From NCBI GenBank assembly GCA_001184405.1, contig LFMX01000029.1, positions 1 to 57,633 on the forward strand: 57,633 bases of DNA. Reading direction: 5' to 3'. Positions 9,936 to 18,069 of this stretch are shown one piece after another. A program made the translations under genes and the position numbers. The notes beneath the pieces are model-generated. The model ran no database searches and was not told the origin of the DNA. It was given only the letters and a program-made list of their open reading frames with translations. Positions within the stretch are counted from its first letter, which is position 1; every line of letters starts with the position of its first letter. This stretch comes from Candidatus Burkholderia humilis. Its GTDB lineage: Bacteria > Pseudomonadota > Gammaproteobacteria > Burkholderiales > Burkholderiaceae.

Positions 9936-10592
9936 TCATTGCTCCTGATTCACGCCGGGGCTCCGATGCCGTAACAGTTCGAGGCGCGTGTAGACCATGG
10001 GTCCTTTGATGGGAGAATCTCGCAACTCGGATTTGATGACTCGCTTGACCGAGGGCGCATACCACGGCGTTTCCAGTGTGATGCCTGCGCCGCCATAAAG
10101 CTCGTCGCTTTGCCATAGGGTCTTCTCGCTGACGCGGAACGCGTCGAAGACGCCAGCTTGCGTGCGCATGCTCTCGACGGCTTCGACTGTTGCGCATCGC
10201 TCGCATTTGGATCGCCAGCCCCCATTGACATAGACATAGACATATGTGGCAGTCTATGTTCTGTCGACGAACATGGGGAAACTCAGTCGCTGGTCGCTCA
10301 GCTCAAACATTCCAGTTGCGAAGCGCAGGGAATTCGCGTTGCCGTCGAGCACAAGCAAACCGGCGCGGCCGCCGGAGAGTTCGATCGTCGTTTGGCCGCC
10401 GTCCGTTGCAACGACTTTCTGCGTATAGCGGGCGTTTTGCGCGGGGTCGAGCTCGCTTTGAAAGTCGTATTCCCACGCTTCGCCGACAACAAAGGTTGGC
10501 GCCGCGACGGGGGCAGGCATAACGAACTGGGGCGTGGCCGCGCATCCAGCGAGCGCGGCGCAACCGAAGCCAAGCAAGGTCAATCGATTCAT
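9936..10592 (-). pseudogene. Lipoprotein of unknown function with an in-frame TAG
   Basis: About 218 codons. The start MNRLTLLGFGCAALAGCAATP contains a lipobox (LAGC). The next part, GEAWEYDFQSELDP, continues through FPMFVDRT and meets a TAG at 10254-10256. The same frame then continues as TATYVYVYVNGGWRSKCE and FDAFRVSEKTLWQSDELY to a stop at 9936. The TAG lies beside a short tandem repeat (tagaca twice, encoding YVYV). Part of a minus-strand group with the CAP-like gene fragment 11 bp upstream. Outer-membrane or periplasmic location inferred. Family not recognised. Confidence 0.75.
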
Positions 10593-10602
10593 GGCGCCTC
10601 GC

Positions 10603-11122
10603 TTAATTGAAGACCGGAGGCGAGGCCGGGCCGGTCGGTGCGCGCAGCGCCTTCGCTGACCCGGCGGCGACAGGCGTCGGCGACGTGTTCGACGACGTGC
10701 CGTTGGCGCCCGTCGTGAACGACCAGCTCACTGAGAACGGCGTCGCCGTGGTGATCGACGTGTTCGTCAGCGACCCCGTGACCGTGACCTTGTAGGTCGT
10801 GTTGTTGGCCAGGACCGTCGGCGACACGCACATTGCCAGACGCGTCGACTCGTCGTTGTTGCTGTTGTCCCTCTCATCGCACGGCACATTATTGCCCGCC
10901 GCGTCCGTGATCGTGAACGCCACGTTCGAGAACGCGCCGTTGCCTGCAACGCTCAGCGTGACCGGGTAGCCGACATACTTGCCAACCAGCTCCGGGTGGT
11001 CCTTCGCGATCGGGTTCGGCGTTTTGATGGCTTGCCACTGCGGCTTGACGTTCGTCTGGCCGTCATACGGGTAAGCGATCAGCTTGTTGTCCGGCGTCGA
11101 GGCGACGTAGTCGACGAAATCG
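10603..11122 (-). pseudogene. C-terminal fragment of a secreted CAP/Ig-like surface protein
   Basis: An open frame on the minus strand reads KLIAYPYDGQTNVKPQWQ, then VGYPVTLSVAG, FTITDAAGNNVPC and TTYKVTVTGSLTNTSI, ending SPPVFN. The style, with an Asn/Thr-rich Ig-like tail, resembles the C-terminus of Burkholderia secreted CAP-domain (SCP-like) proteins, although the CAP domain itself is absent here. The coding sequence stops being recognisable at the perfect inverted repeat at 11122-11158, so its 5' part was lost, probably when the adjoining island arrived or rearranged. Confidence 0.55.
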
Positions 11123-11158
11123 CCACCGACTCGTCGAATACTTCGACGAGTCGGTGGC
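11122..11158. repeat. Perfect 17-bp inverted repeat with 3-nt loop
   Basis: The arms gccaccgactcgtcgaa and ttcgacgagtcggtggc are separated by tac. They lie where minus-strand sequence of the CAP-like fragment meets unrelated sequence. On the plus side the reading FDESVAARYEAAVHNLKG then stop looks like the end of another gene. No T-run follows. It could be a rearrangement foldback, a strong mRNA hairpin or an assembly join. Confidence 0.8.
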
Positions 11159-11647
11159 CGCCCGATATGAAGCGGCCGTGCACAACTTGAAGGGATGAGC
11201 GCGCTGCCCCAGGGCGCTTAGAAGCTCGCAAGGCGCCGGAGTGGTGAGCGGCGCGGAGGGAGCCGACTATCAGTCCAACGTGGCGTCGGGCTCTCCGAGC
11301 CACGGCAAGTCGATCGGCGAAATGACGAACGCAAGCTCTGGCGTTTCCTCGATCTTCGGTTGCGCCCAAACAAGGCCGAATCGCAGCTCGTCGCGCTCTG
11401 AAAGCGAAAAGACGCGCGGACGTTGCTTGAAGTCGCCGTTCCATCCCGCGGCGCGGGCGGTGGATGGCCGATTAGCGGTCTCAAGTTTATGGCGTTGCAA
11501 TTTCTCGTTGAGGCAAGGAATGGGCCGCCGAAGCGGCCTGCCGCGATGCCTCGCGGGGGTGGGGGCGCCACGCGGCGATGCGGAGCGCGCATTCTGACAT
11601 ATCTTCAGATGAAAGCGCATCTCGCCAGTTGGTGGGACCGATTGTCG
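11158..11647 (-). other. Decayed stretch, possible hypothetical gene remnant
   Basis: No intact gene is visible. A minus-strand segment at about 11270-11430 reads plausibly as the end of a protein (VFSLSERDELRFGLVWAQP, then IDLPWLGEPDATLD and stop). The upstream half changes frame several times. A short plus-strand segment just after the inverted repeat (FDESVAARYEAAVHNLKG, stop at about 11198) may be the tail of another lost gene. I treat this as island debris. Confidence 0.35.
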
Positions 11648-12147
11648 TCAGCGGGTGCGGTCGATTCGGCTTAGCACCGCGCGCCTGAAGAGAGCGCAGG
11701 CAACGTCAAGCGAGGCGATGGGTTCTCGCAGCTCTTCGACGTGCGCCGAGGACAGCCGGGAAGGCTTCAGATACGGCTCGACGGCTGACTTTGCGCGCGC
11801 CACCGCCGAGAACTCAGGGAACGGCCGCCCGGCTTCGCCGCCGCTCGCGCCGTCTTCGGCGCAATGCCCCAGTGGCGCAAACAGCTCCGGCAGTATCAGT
11901 GGGACGCCGCAATCGAGTCCATCGCGTCGGCGAAGGGAATTCGGCCTTCGCAAACGCCTAAATGCATATGGCACACGCCTAGAAAACGTTTGCTCCACGC
12001 GTCGAAAATATCCAGCGTCTCACGCAGCGCGCAATGATCGTCTTCTGAAGAGAATGCGCGCTGCAATGGGCGCGGCGTCGCTTCTCGAGCGGCGGGCTCG
12101 CGGCAGGATGGGGAGGGGCTTTCCAACGTCAGTCGGCCGCCGAACAA
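11648..12147 (-). pseudogene. Hypothetical island protein, frameshifted
   Basis: The minus-strand reading DHCALRETLDIFDAWSKRFL and GVCHMHLGVCEGRIPFADAM continues after a frameshift near 11905-11915 as CGVPLILPELFAPLGHCAED and EPYLKPSRLSSAHVEELREP, ending SRIDRTR. Amino-acid composition suggests genuine coding in both halves, giving about 165 residues. No family is recognised. The overlapping plus-strand open frame is Ser/Arg-rich and looks like a shadow. Moderate certainty. Confidence 0.45.
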
Positions 12148-12345
12148 TCGCGGCCAGCGAAGCTGCGCTATGGTCGAACTCCGGGATTGTTTTGTCTAAG
12201 CATACGCCCTAGAAGCCTAGGATTGTTTTAAGGATTTCACGGAGGGCATCGCGGCATTGAGTCGCGTCGTTGCGCCGCGCCGGTCGAGCGTCGCCGTCCA
12301 GCCGGCGTACGAGAATGAAGCGCGATCATATGAATTGCCTCATTT

Positions 12346-12897
12346 ATGCCGAAAGACTCCAAGGCTAAAGTCAAGCCGGGCTTGGCGAAGCGCGCCCGCC
12401 ACAAGAAGGCGTTGTTCCTGCCGCTCGACACGGCGGCGGCCAACCGCATTTCGCTGCGCTCTTGGACCGCGCTCCAACGGGCGCGCGCCAGCGACGGCGA
12501 CAAAGAAGCCGTGCTGGCGTTGGCGCACGCGGCGATGGTGGCCGCCTGCGTCGCCGAGCGAGGGTTCGGCGAAGTGGACGGCAAGACAATGGCGAAGGCG
12601 AAATCAGGGCTTGCGGAAGTCATCGAGCACGGTTGCGGGAGCGGCGACTGACGGTTTCCCTCCGAGCTGTTGGACGCGCTCGTTCCCGTGCTGGATGAGC
12701 ATTGTCGGCAAGTGAGGATGCTCGCGATGGTGGAGGCCAACGAATGGCTCGAGGCGCGACTCGACAAAGGCGCGCTGATGCTGGAGTTGTTGGGCGGGAA
12801 GGCTCAAGGAACGGGAGCGCGGGCCGTTGAAAAGGCTGACGACGCCGCGAGCGCAAGCGCGGCGGCGGACAGCGGCGGCGTTCCGAAGCATGAATGA
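12346..12897 (+). pseudogene. Hypothetical island protein with an in-frame TGA
   Basis: Lys-rich start MPKDSKAKVKPGLAKRARHK, then helical sequence (VLALAHAAMVAACVAERGF) to a TGA at 12649-12651. The same frame continues as RFPSELLDALVPVLDEHCRQ and EANEWLEARLDKGALMLELL to a stop at 12895. Both sides read as one helical protein of about 183 residues. Its end overlaps the next gene as ATGA. No family recognised. TGA is unlikely to be recoded, because neighbouring genes are broken by TAA and TAG as well. Confidence 0.6.
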
Positions 12898-13391
12898 GCA
12901 AGATCGAGGGCGAAAGTGAACGTGGGCAGCGAACAACAACGCGTGGAAGCGCGATATCAAGAGTTTCTGGCGACGATGTCGGCGCAGCGGTATTTTTGAC
13001 GATCGCCGAGCAAAAGGCAGCTCGCGCATTGCTGGCGCAGGGATTCGGACTTGTGGAGGTCGCGGCGTTTCTGGAAGCGTCGCCGTGGGTCGCCTTTTAC
13101 CGAGAATGCCTCAAAGCCCACCATCTGCCGGAGTGCCCTCAAACTCGCGAGGCGCTGCGTGAAGCCTTCGATCTTGGCGAGCCGACCGCGGTGGCGGCGG
13201 AGTGGGCTTTGGAGGCCGTGCGACGGCACGTTTCCTCGATGAACAGGCCGCCTGTCGGGCAGTCAGAAGCGGGGGCGGCGACAATCAAGGCGGCTGCCAT
13301 CAAGTTTGAGATCGAGCTCTTTGGGCGGAAGCACGTTCGCAAGCAGCGCTGGCCAGACTGGATGGGGCGATTGATCGACGGGAGCCACTGA
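12894..13391 (+). CDS. Hypothetical island protein, coupled to the gene before it
   Basis: The open frame encodes 165 residues. From residue about 33 it is convincing (LTIAEQKAARALLAQGFGLV, EASPWVAFYRECLKAHHLPE, FEIELFGRKHVRKQRW). The first 32 residues read poorly. An alternative frame starting at a GTG near 12916 (VNVGSEQQRVEARYQEFLAT, then MSAQRYF) meets this frame at a run of five T near 12990. A one-base change there may therefore have broken the original N-terminus. Helical, unknown function; the 4-bp overlap suggests it works with the preceding protein. Confidence 0.55.
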   Translation: MSKIEGESERGQRTTTRGSAISRVSGDDVGAAVFLTIAEQKAARALLAQGFGLVEVAAFLEASPWVAFYRECLKAHHLPECPQTREALREAFDLGEPTAVAAEWALEAVRRHVSSMNRPPVGQSEAGAATIKAAAIKFEIELFGRKHVRKQRWPDWMGRLIDGSH

Positions 13392-13568
13392 CCGTTCGTC
13401 AAAGAGTGTAAGCGCGGGAAGCATTCGCTGGTCTATTAGCACGCACCCCATCAGCGGAGCCCGCAACGGCCCATTTCGCTGTTTAAGATTCAAGTTGACG
13501 AAAAGGAGAATCTGCACAAAAAATGAGGTTAACAAACACTCAAAACCGCACAATTCGCCGAATCGCCA

Positions 13569-14167
13569 ATGAACTTTCCCTTGCCTCACACGTTTCACCC
13601 GGAGCTCGCCCCGGAGTGGCTGCAAGTCATCGCGGACATCCTCATCGCAGAGCATTTCACGACCGCGACCTCTTTGCAAAGCGAATACGATGACGGTTAC
13701 ACCCGAGGATGCACGCGTTTCGGGCGGTAACGCAATCGGCTCAAATCGCTTGCGCTGTCAGGCGAGCATGACTGGCTCCAACTGCGCTATGGTGGCAACG
13801 ATCTTGTCTTCACCATAGGCGGCATCCCTTGCCGATTCGCGGCCGACGATCCCGCCAACCCCACCAAGCCGGCCGTTCTGGACGCGACGCCATTCCAGCA
13901 AGACTTCTTCGACGAGGTTGAGGACGGAGAGCCTTGCAAGTTCTGCTTCATCCTTGACGGCGGCTATGCCGAGGCGGATGACCCAAGGGTGGTCTTTCTC
14001 GGAGAAGACGCCGCCCGCAGGACAAAGTGCAATGGATCTCTGATGTCGCCGCTGCGTCTCTGCATGCTGTCGGCGCTCAAACGCCTCCCGCGAAGGAGCT
14101 TGGCCGAGCTCGCGTGCAGCCCAAGCAAAACGAAGCCGGCGAAACAAAGGCGTCCGGGGCGCAATGA
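13569..14167 (+). pseudogene. Unknown protein coupled to the XRE-ImmA gene; nonsense and frameshift
   Basis: The reading MNFPLPHTFHPELAPEWLQV, IADILIAEHFTTAT and EYDDGYTRGCTRFGR stops at a TAA (13728-13730). It continues in frame as RNRLKSLALSGEHDWLQLRY, DLVFTIGGIPCRFAADDP, FFDEVEDGEPCKFCFILD and VVFLGEDAA. Near 14015 the frame changes to DKVQWISDVAAASLHAVGAQ and ends with a TGA overlapping the next start (ATGA at 14164-14167). About 199 residues, no family recognised. In operons of this shape the first protein is often the toxin partner of an XRE-ImmA regulator; that is inference here. Confidence 0.6.
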
Positions 14168-15276
14168 CGTTTATTGGGTCAAATCTCAGAACCGCCCGGT
14201 TTTTTCATGGCCTTTCTTTGCAAGAGCTTGGAGACAGGGTCGGACTTTCGAAACAATTTCTCAGCCGAGTTGAATCCGGGGCGGACGTTCCGACTGCGGG
14301 CCTTGTGGCCAGCCTTTGCGATGAACTGTGGGTGCATCCGGAGTTTTTTGCTGTTCCCGATTCAACGCCCATCGCTGACGAGCATTGTCATTTCCGCAAG
14401 CAGCTGACGACCAAAGCGGCTCTGAGGCAGATCGCTCGGGCGAAAGGCGAGTTCCTCAAACGCATGGTCGACGCGTTGGAGGAGCACCTTGAATTCCCTC
14501 GATACGACTTTGACGAGGGAGACGTGTCAAGCGCCAAGTCGATTGAGCACGCGGCGGAGCGCGTGCGTGAGCATTGAGGCCTTGGCTTGGGGCCGATACA
14601 GAGCATGACGTGGGTCGCGGAGAACGCGGGCGCGGTTGTGATGCCCGTGAGCGGCTTGGCGGCGGAGATCGACGCGAGCTCCTTCGCGACGCGGCGGCCG
14701 GTGATAGCGGTGAATCCAGAAGGGCGCTCCGCGTGCCGCGCGCGTTTTGGCGTCGCCCATGAGATAGGGCGCTTCTGTCTCCACATCGGCGTTCAGACGG
14801 GCGACAAGCTCACGGAATCGCAAACCAATCGCTTCGCAAGCGCTTTTCTGATGCCGCGCCGGCATTTTGCCCCCGAATGCCGCGGTGCCCTGCGGAACTC
14901 GCGGCTCAACTGGCCGGCGCTCAGCGACATGAAGATGCGATGGGGCGTCTCCAAAGCCGCGATCCTCTACCGAGGGCGTCAGCTTGGCGTCTTCACCGAG
15001 GAGCAATACAAGACCGGTGGCGTCAGCTTGCACAGGAGAGGCGAGGCGCGCGGCGAAGAGGAAGACGCCCGCATCCCTGTGGAGTCGCCCGATTTGATTG
15101 CGGACAGCATGGAAGTCTTGAAAAACGCGTTTGGCATTTCGCGCGTCACGCTCGCTCGACAGATGAACGTCCACGTCGCGTTGCTGGATGAGCTACTTTC
15201 AGCGCGTTTTGGCGTCCAAGCGCCTCCTGCGTCGCTCGCCAATGTGGCGCGTTTGCCGTCGGCGCGCGCGCTTTGA
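14164..15276 (+). pseudogene. XRE HTH-ImmA/IrrE peptidase fusion, with in-frame TGA and mutated HExxH
   Basis: Residues 1-70 form an XRE helix-turn-helix (LQELGDRVGLSKQFLSRVES, DELWVHPEFF). Residues about 140-300 form an ImmA/IrrE (DUF955) domain with VNPEGRSACRARFGVAHEIG and NRFASAFLMPRRHF. A TGA at 14575-14577 lies between REH and GLGLGPIQSMTWVAE, in the same frame. The zinc motif reads HEIGRFCLH: the second His of HExxH is Arg (codon 14770-14772, CGC instead of CAC). Such proteins cleave or release repressors and antitoxins in phage immunity, DNA-damage control and toxin-antitoxin systems. It overlaps the preceding gene by four bases. Confidence 0.8.
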
Positions 15277-15309
15277 AGCGCCGACGCAAGCGCCCGCTCC
15301 GCTTAGCCA

Positions 15310-16969
15310 TCAAGTGGGCGCGGGCGCAGCCTTGCGTCTCCGCGGCGCGTTCGGCTTGATGGTTTCCCTGACCAGCAATTCGGGATCGACGTCGATTCGG
15401 ACTATGGCCACCTTGAAGTTGAGCGCTTGGAACGTCATTGCCGCGTTTCTCAACGTGATCTTTGAGAAGAACGGCAGTTCGCGCGGCAGATCTTTGGTGG
15501 TCGCGATTGCATAAATGATTCGATAGGTGCTGGCGTCGGGCTTGGCGGAGGGATCGGGCAGGCGCAAGTTGGCCGGCAGCTTGACATTGAGCTTGTGTCG
15601 GAACTCTTCATCTTTGATGAATGTTTCTCCGGACACTCCGCCTTGCGCGAACAGCTGGCTCAGCGTGGCCGAGCTGCGATAATACTTGACGTGGATCAGA
15701 TCGCGCCCTCGGCGCACAAGATCGCAAAATTCGATCTTGTCGTGGGGACCGCCGATCGGGACGTTTTGCTTGTCGAGCAATTCAATGTCCGCGTCCGCCG
15801 CTTTGACGGCGGCGTTGTAGTCGCCTTCGTTGCCATGGTTGTAGATCGGCAGCTTCTCGTCGTCGATTTCGATCTTGGCCAGCGCGGCGTCGATTTTGCC
15901 CAAGAAGTCCTTGCGCGACGGTGTGCCACACACCGTCGCGCAAGACGTGCGTGTCGCCATTGTCAGCGATTTCCGCATAGAGGCAGCGATAGGCCTGCCA
16001 CATCCTGATGCATTCGCCGTTCGCGTCGTTCGCATAGACCAAGTGCCTTTTCAGACTTTCGACGCTGATGGCGGCATTTTGGTCTCGCAAGTGCGCGAGC
16101 AAATCGGTCAACTGCAACGTCGGATGTATCGCGGCCCTCTGTCCACGCTGAAATGAGTAGCCCGCCTGCAGCTCCCAATCCACGATTTCCGGCTCTCCCA
16201 TCCAAACGCTGGGGCTGTCTGGGTTCGTGTTAAGCGCCTCTTCCAGCAAAACGTCGAGCAGTTCAACGATGACGGGGTCTTTGACCTTGCTGACGTTGTC
16301 CATCCATGAAAATTGCTCGGGCAAGGGAAGAGCGTGGCGGGCCTGCGCTTCCCTAAAAATGGCGCGCAAATCATCGATCTTCGCAGCGGTGGAGATCGAC
16401 AGGGCGTCCCGTTCCGTCACCACGGAGCCGAAAACGGCGACGTTGGATGCGCCGGTGATCGCATTGACCATGTCGAGTTCGCAATCAATTTGCAAATCGA
16501 AAATGTCAGCCTCGCGAGGGCTCTGATTGCGCGTGTTCAGCCAGTTGTCTTCGAAGCTCGCCTTGTCGAGGCTTCGCAACTTTTCCGGATCGACCGAATT
16601 GAGCGTGATGCGCAGCCCGAAGTCGCGTTCCACCATTTCTGTGTTAACGAGATGGAAGCCCATGCCGAAGGAGAGGATGAATGTATCTCCAAGATCTCGC
16701 ACCACAAGCGCGGCACCTTCGGATCGATTGCCGCCGAAAAGGTCTGGCGGCATGTCCTGATTCTCGGTGAGAAACTGCGTCCATGCTGGCAGTTGGGGCC
16801 GCGGTGACGTGTTCTTGACATATAGCGTCGCGTCGTCGTGGGCGATCTTGAGCTTGACGGGAGGTTTCGCTTTGTCGGTCTTGACAATCAGCGTATCAGC
16901 GACCTTGTCCCCGCGGACTCGATAAATAGTCAGGCGCTCTTTTCTTTCTAGCGGCTCTCTCTTGGACAT
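15310..16969 (-). pseudogene. TIGR04141/DUF6119 sporadically distributed protein, frameshifted
   Basis: About 550 residues, starting at 16969 behind a GGAGGG site. Diagnostic segments are LTIYRVRGDKVADTLIV, LSFGMGFHLVNTEMVERDFG, LRITLNSVDPEKLRSLDK and SPREADIFDLQIDCELDMVN. These match the TIGR04141 family, which occurs sporadically, often in mobile or defence contexts; its biochemical role is not known to me. A one-base insertion near 15941 shifts the frame after GVWHTVA; the intended continuation is KDFLGKIDAALAKIEI. The insertion perfects a 16-bp palindrome. The C-terminus ends with a basic tail (RRRKAAPAPT). Convergent with the XRE-ImmA gene, 33 bp apart. Confidence 0.75.
15910..15944. repeat. 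Perfect 16-bp inverted repeat at a frameshift site
   Basis: The arms cttgcgcgacggtgtg and cacaccgtcgcgcaag flank cca. On the coding (minus) strand the right arm contains one extra C relative to the expected codons (GTC GCG AAG GAC becomes GTC GCG C AAG GAC). That extra base completes the match to the other arm, as expected for a quasipalindrome-templated insertion. Confidence 0.75.
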
Positions 16970-17402
16970 CCCCGTGCCCTCCGGGCGTTTCTTTTGATTT
17001 TGGCGCGGCGCTGAAACTAGCTCGCCGCCGCTTAAACACACAGTTTCGGAGCAATGTGGAGCCTCGTCAATGTCGTGTGCTAATAGTGGCGTCGCCGTTG
17101 CCACATTCACTTCTCGGAGTGTCAGCGAACACGATTACAAGACGCTAGGGAACACTGTCAGATGCTTGCGTCATCGATATCCAGCGCCCCTTGGCGGCCC
17201 AGTAAATAGCGCACTGCCCCGATGTGAGCTCAAATGAGAAAAGCGGGCCTGACAAAGCGAATCGAACCCGTTTGGGCACGATGTTTTGTCGGCGCCCACG
17301 GAGAAGCGAACTGGCGGCGTAGGCGCCTAAGCGTGCACGCCGCAGCTTGTTCCCAGCACGAACGAGGGGCGCGCCGCTGGTCAGCAAGGCAGTTCTCGGC
17401 TC
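16970..17402. other. Island intergenic region without a recognisable gene
   Basis: About 430 bp between the TIGR04141 start and the small coupled gene pair. Short open frames exist on both strands, but none has convincing composition or a start signal. The first part should contain the promoter and leader of the minus-strand TIGR04141 gene; the last part leads to the plus-strand promoter at 17403. Confidence 0.5.
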
Positions 17403-17431
17403 GTTGACAAACTCCTTTCTGTGAAATAATC
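17403..17431 (+). promoter_or_regulatory. Possible sigma-70 promoter for the small coupled gene pair
   Basis: TTGACA at 17403-17408 is a perfect -35 box. A 17-bp spacer is followed by TAATCA at 17426-17431 as a moderate -10 box, inside the AT-rich GAAATAATCATTT. It lies 50 bp upstream of the ATG at 17482. Confidence 0.5.
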
Positions 17432-17481
17432 ATTTGGTCAATATCTCCTCGCAAAGGGACGTGATGTGAACGCAACGCCAC

Positions 17482-17724
17482 ATGGGCTTCATAGACAAAC
17501 GACCGAGCGCGGCGGCTTCGCCAGATAACCTTCAGTCGCAGCCAGAGCGAAAGGCGGCAGCGCGACTCCCGGGCGCGCTCGCTCCCGAACGCTTGGCGCT
17601 CGTGAAACGCGGCGACTGACCACGGTTAGAAAGTGATGCTTTCGGGGATCATGCGAGTCCGCCTGCAGTTCATGGCGCAACGGACGAAGAGTATGAGGCT
17701 CTTATCAGAAAGCTTTCGCGTTAA
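17482..17724 (+). pseudogene. Small hypothetical protein (about 80 aa), in-frame TGA, first of a coupled pair
   Basis: The reading MGFIDKRPSAAASPDNLQSQ continues through ERLALVKRGD and meets a TGA at 17617-17619. It continues in frame as PRLESDAFGDHASPPAVHGA and TDEEYEALIRKLSR, ending in a TAA that overlaps the next ATG (TAATG, 17722-17726). The downstream half, with an acidic DEEYEAL motif directly before the coupled gene, looks clearly coding. Size and coupling resemble an antitoxin-toxin arrangement, but there is no family match. A good promoter lies upstream. Confidence 0.5.
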
Positions 17725-18041
17725 TGCCGCAGTTCGATATCACTAGCGACGGTCGTTTTCAAAGTTTGTTGGATGATCTGCCAGACCGTCAATCCGTTGC
17801 GTCTGTGGTGATGCTATTGCAGGTGATTCAAAAAGCAGAAATTTCTTGGAAGAAATTCACCATTGCCTATGGGTGGACACAATTGCAGATAACGGGTTCT
17901 GACGACTTTGCTGGTCGGCCCGATTACCGAAGTTTCGTTATAGAAACGAGAGAGCGACAAACTTTTGAGATTGTCGGATATTCCTTCCAAGAGGCTGGCA
18001 TTGAAACTGTAATTGTTTGCGCAATCGCTCGAAGTTGCTGA
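17724..18041 (+). CDS. Hypothetical protein (105 aa), second of a coupled pair
   Basis: The reading MPQFDITSDGRFQSLLDDLP, VASVVMLLQVIQKAEISWKK, GWTQLQITGSDDFAGRPDYR and FEIVGYSFQEAGIETVIVCA is uninterrupted. The alpha/beta composition suggests a small compact domain. Base composition is AT-richer than the core genome. The start overlaps the preceding stop by one base (TAATG), so expression probably depends on translation of the upstream gene. No family recognised. The integrase remnant lies immediately downstream on the opposite strand. Confidence 0.6.
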   Translation: MPQFDITSDGRFQSLLDDLPDRQSVASVVMLLQVIQKAEISWKKFTIAYGWTQLQITGSDDFAGRPDYRSFVIETRERQTFEIVGYSFQEAGIETVIVCAIARSC

Positions 18042-18069
18042 CAGAGTGCGCGCAACGACCAACACGCTG

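Noticed and set aside
11655..12212. Plus-strand 185-codon frame as an island gene
   Set aside because: Its Ser/Arg-rich composition looks like a shadow; the minus-strand reading in two joined frames is more protein-like.
12346..17724. In-frame TGA codons in several island genes (12649, 14575, 17617) as possible stop-codon recoding
   Set aside because: Neighbouring genes are interrupted equally by TAA, TAG and frameshifts, intact genes use TGA as a terminator, and no SECIS-like element or consistent sense residue is apparent.
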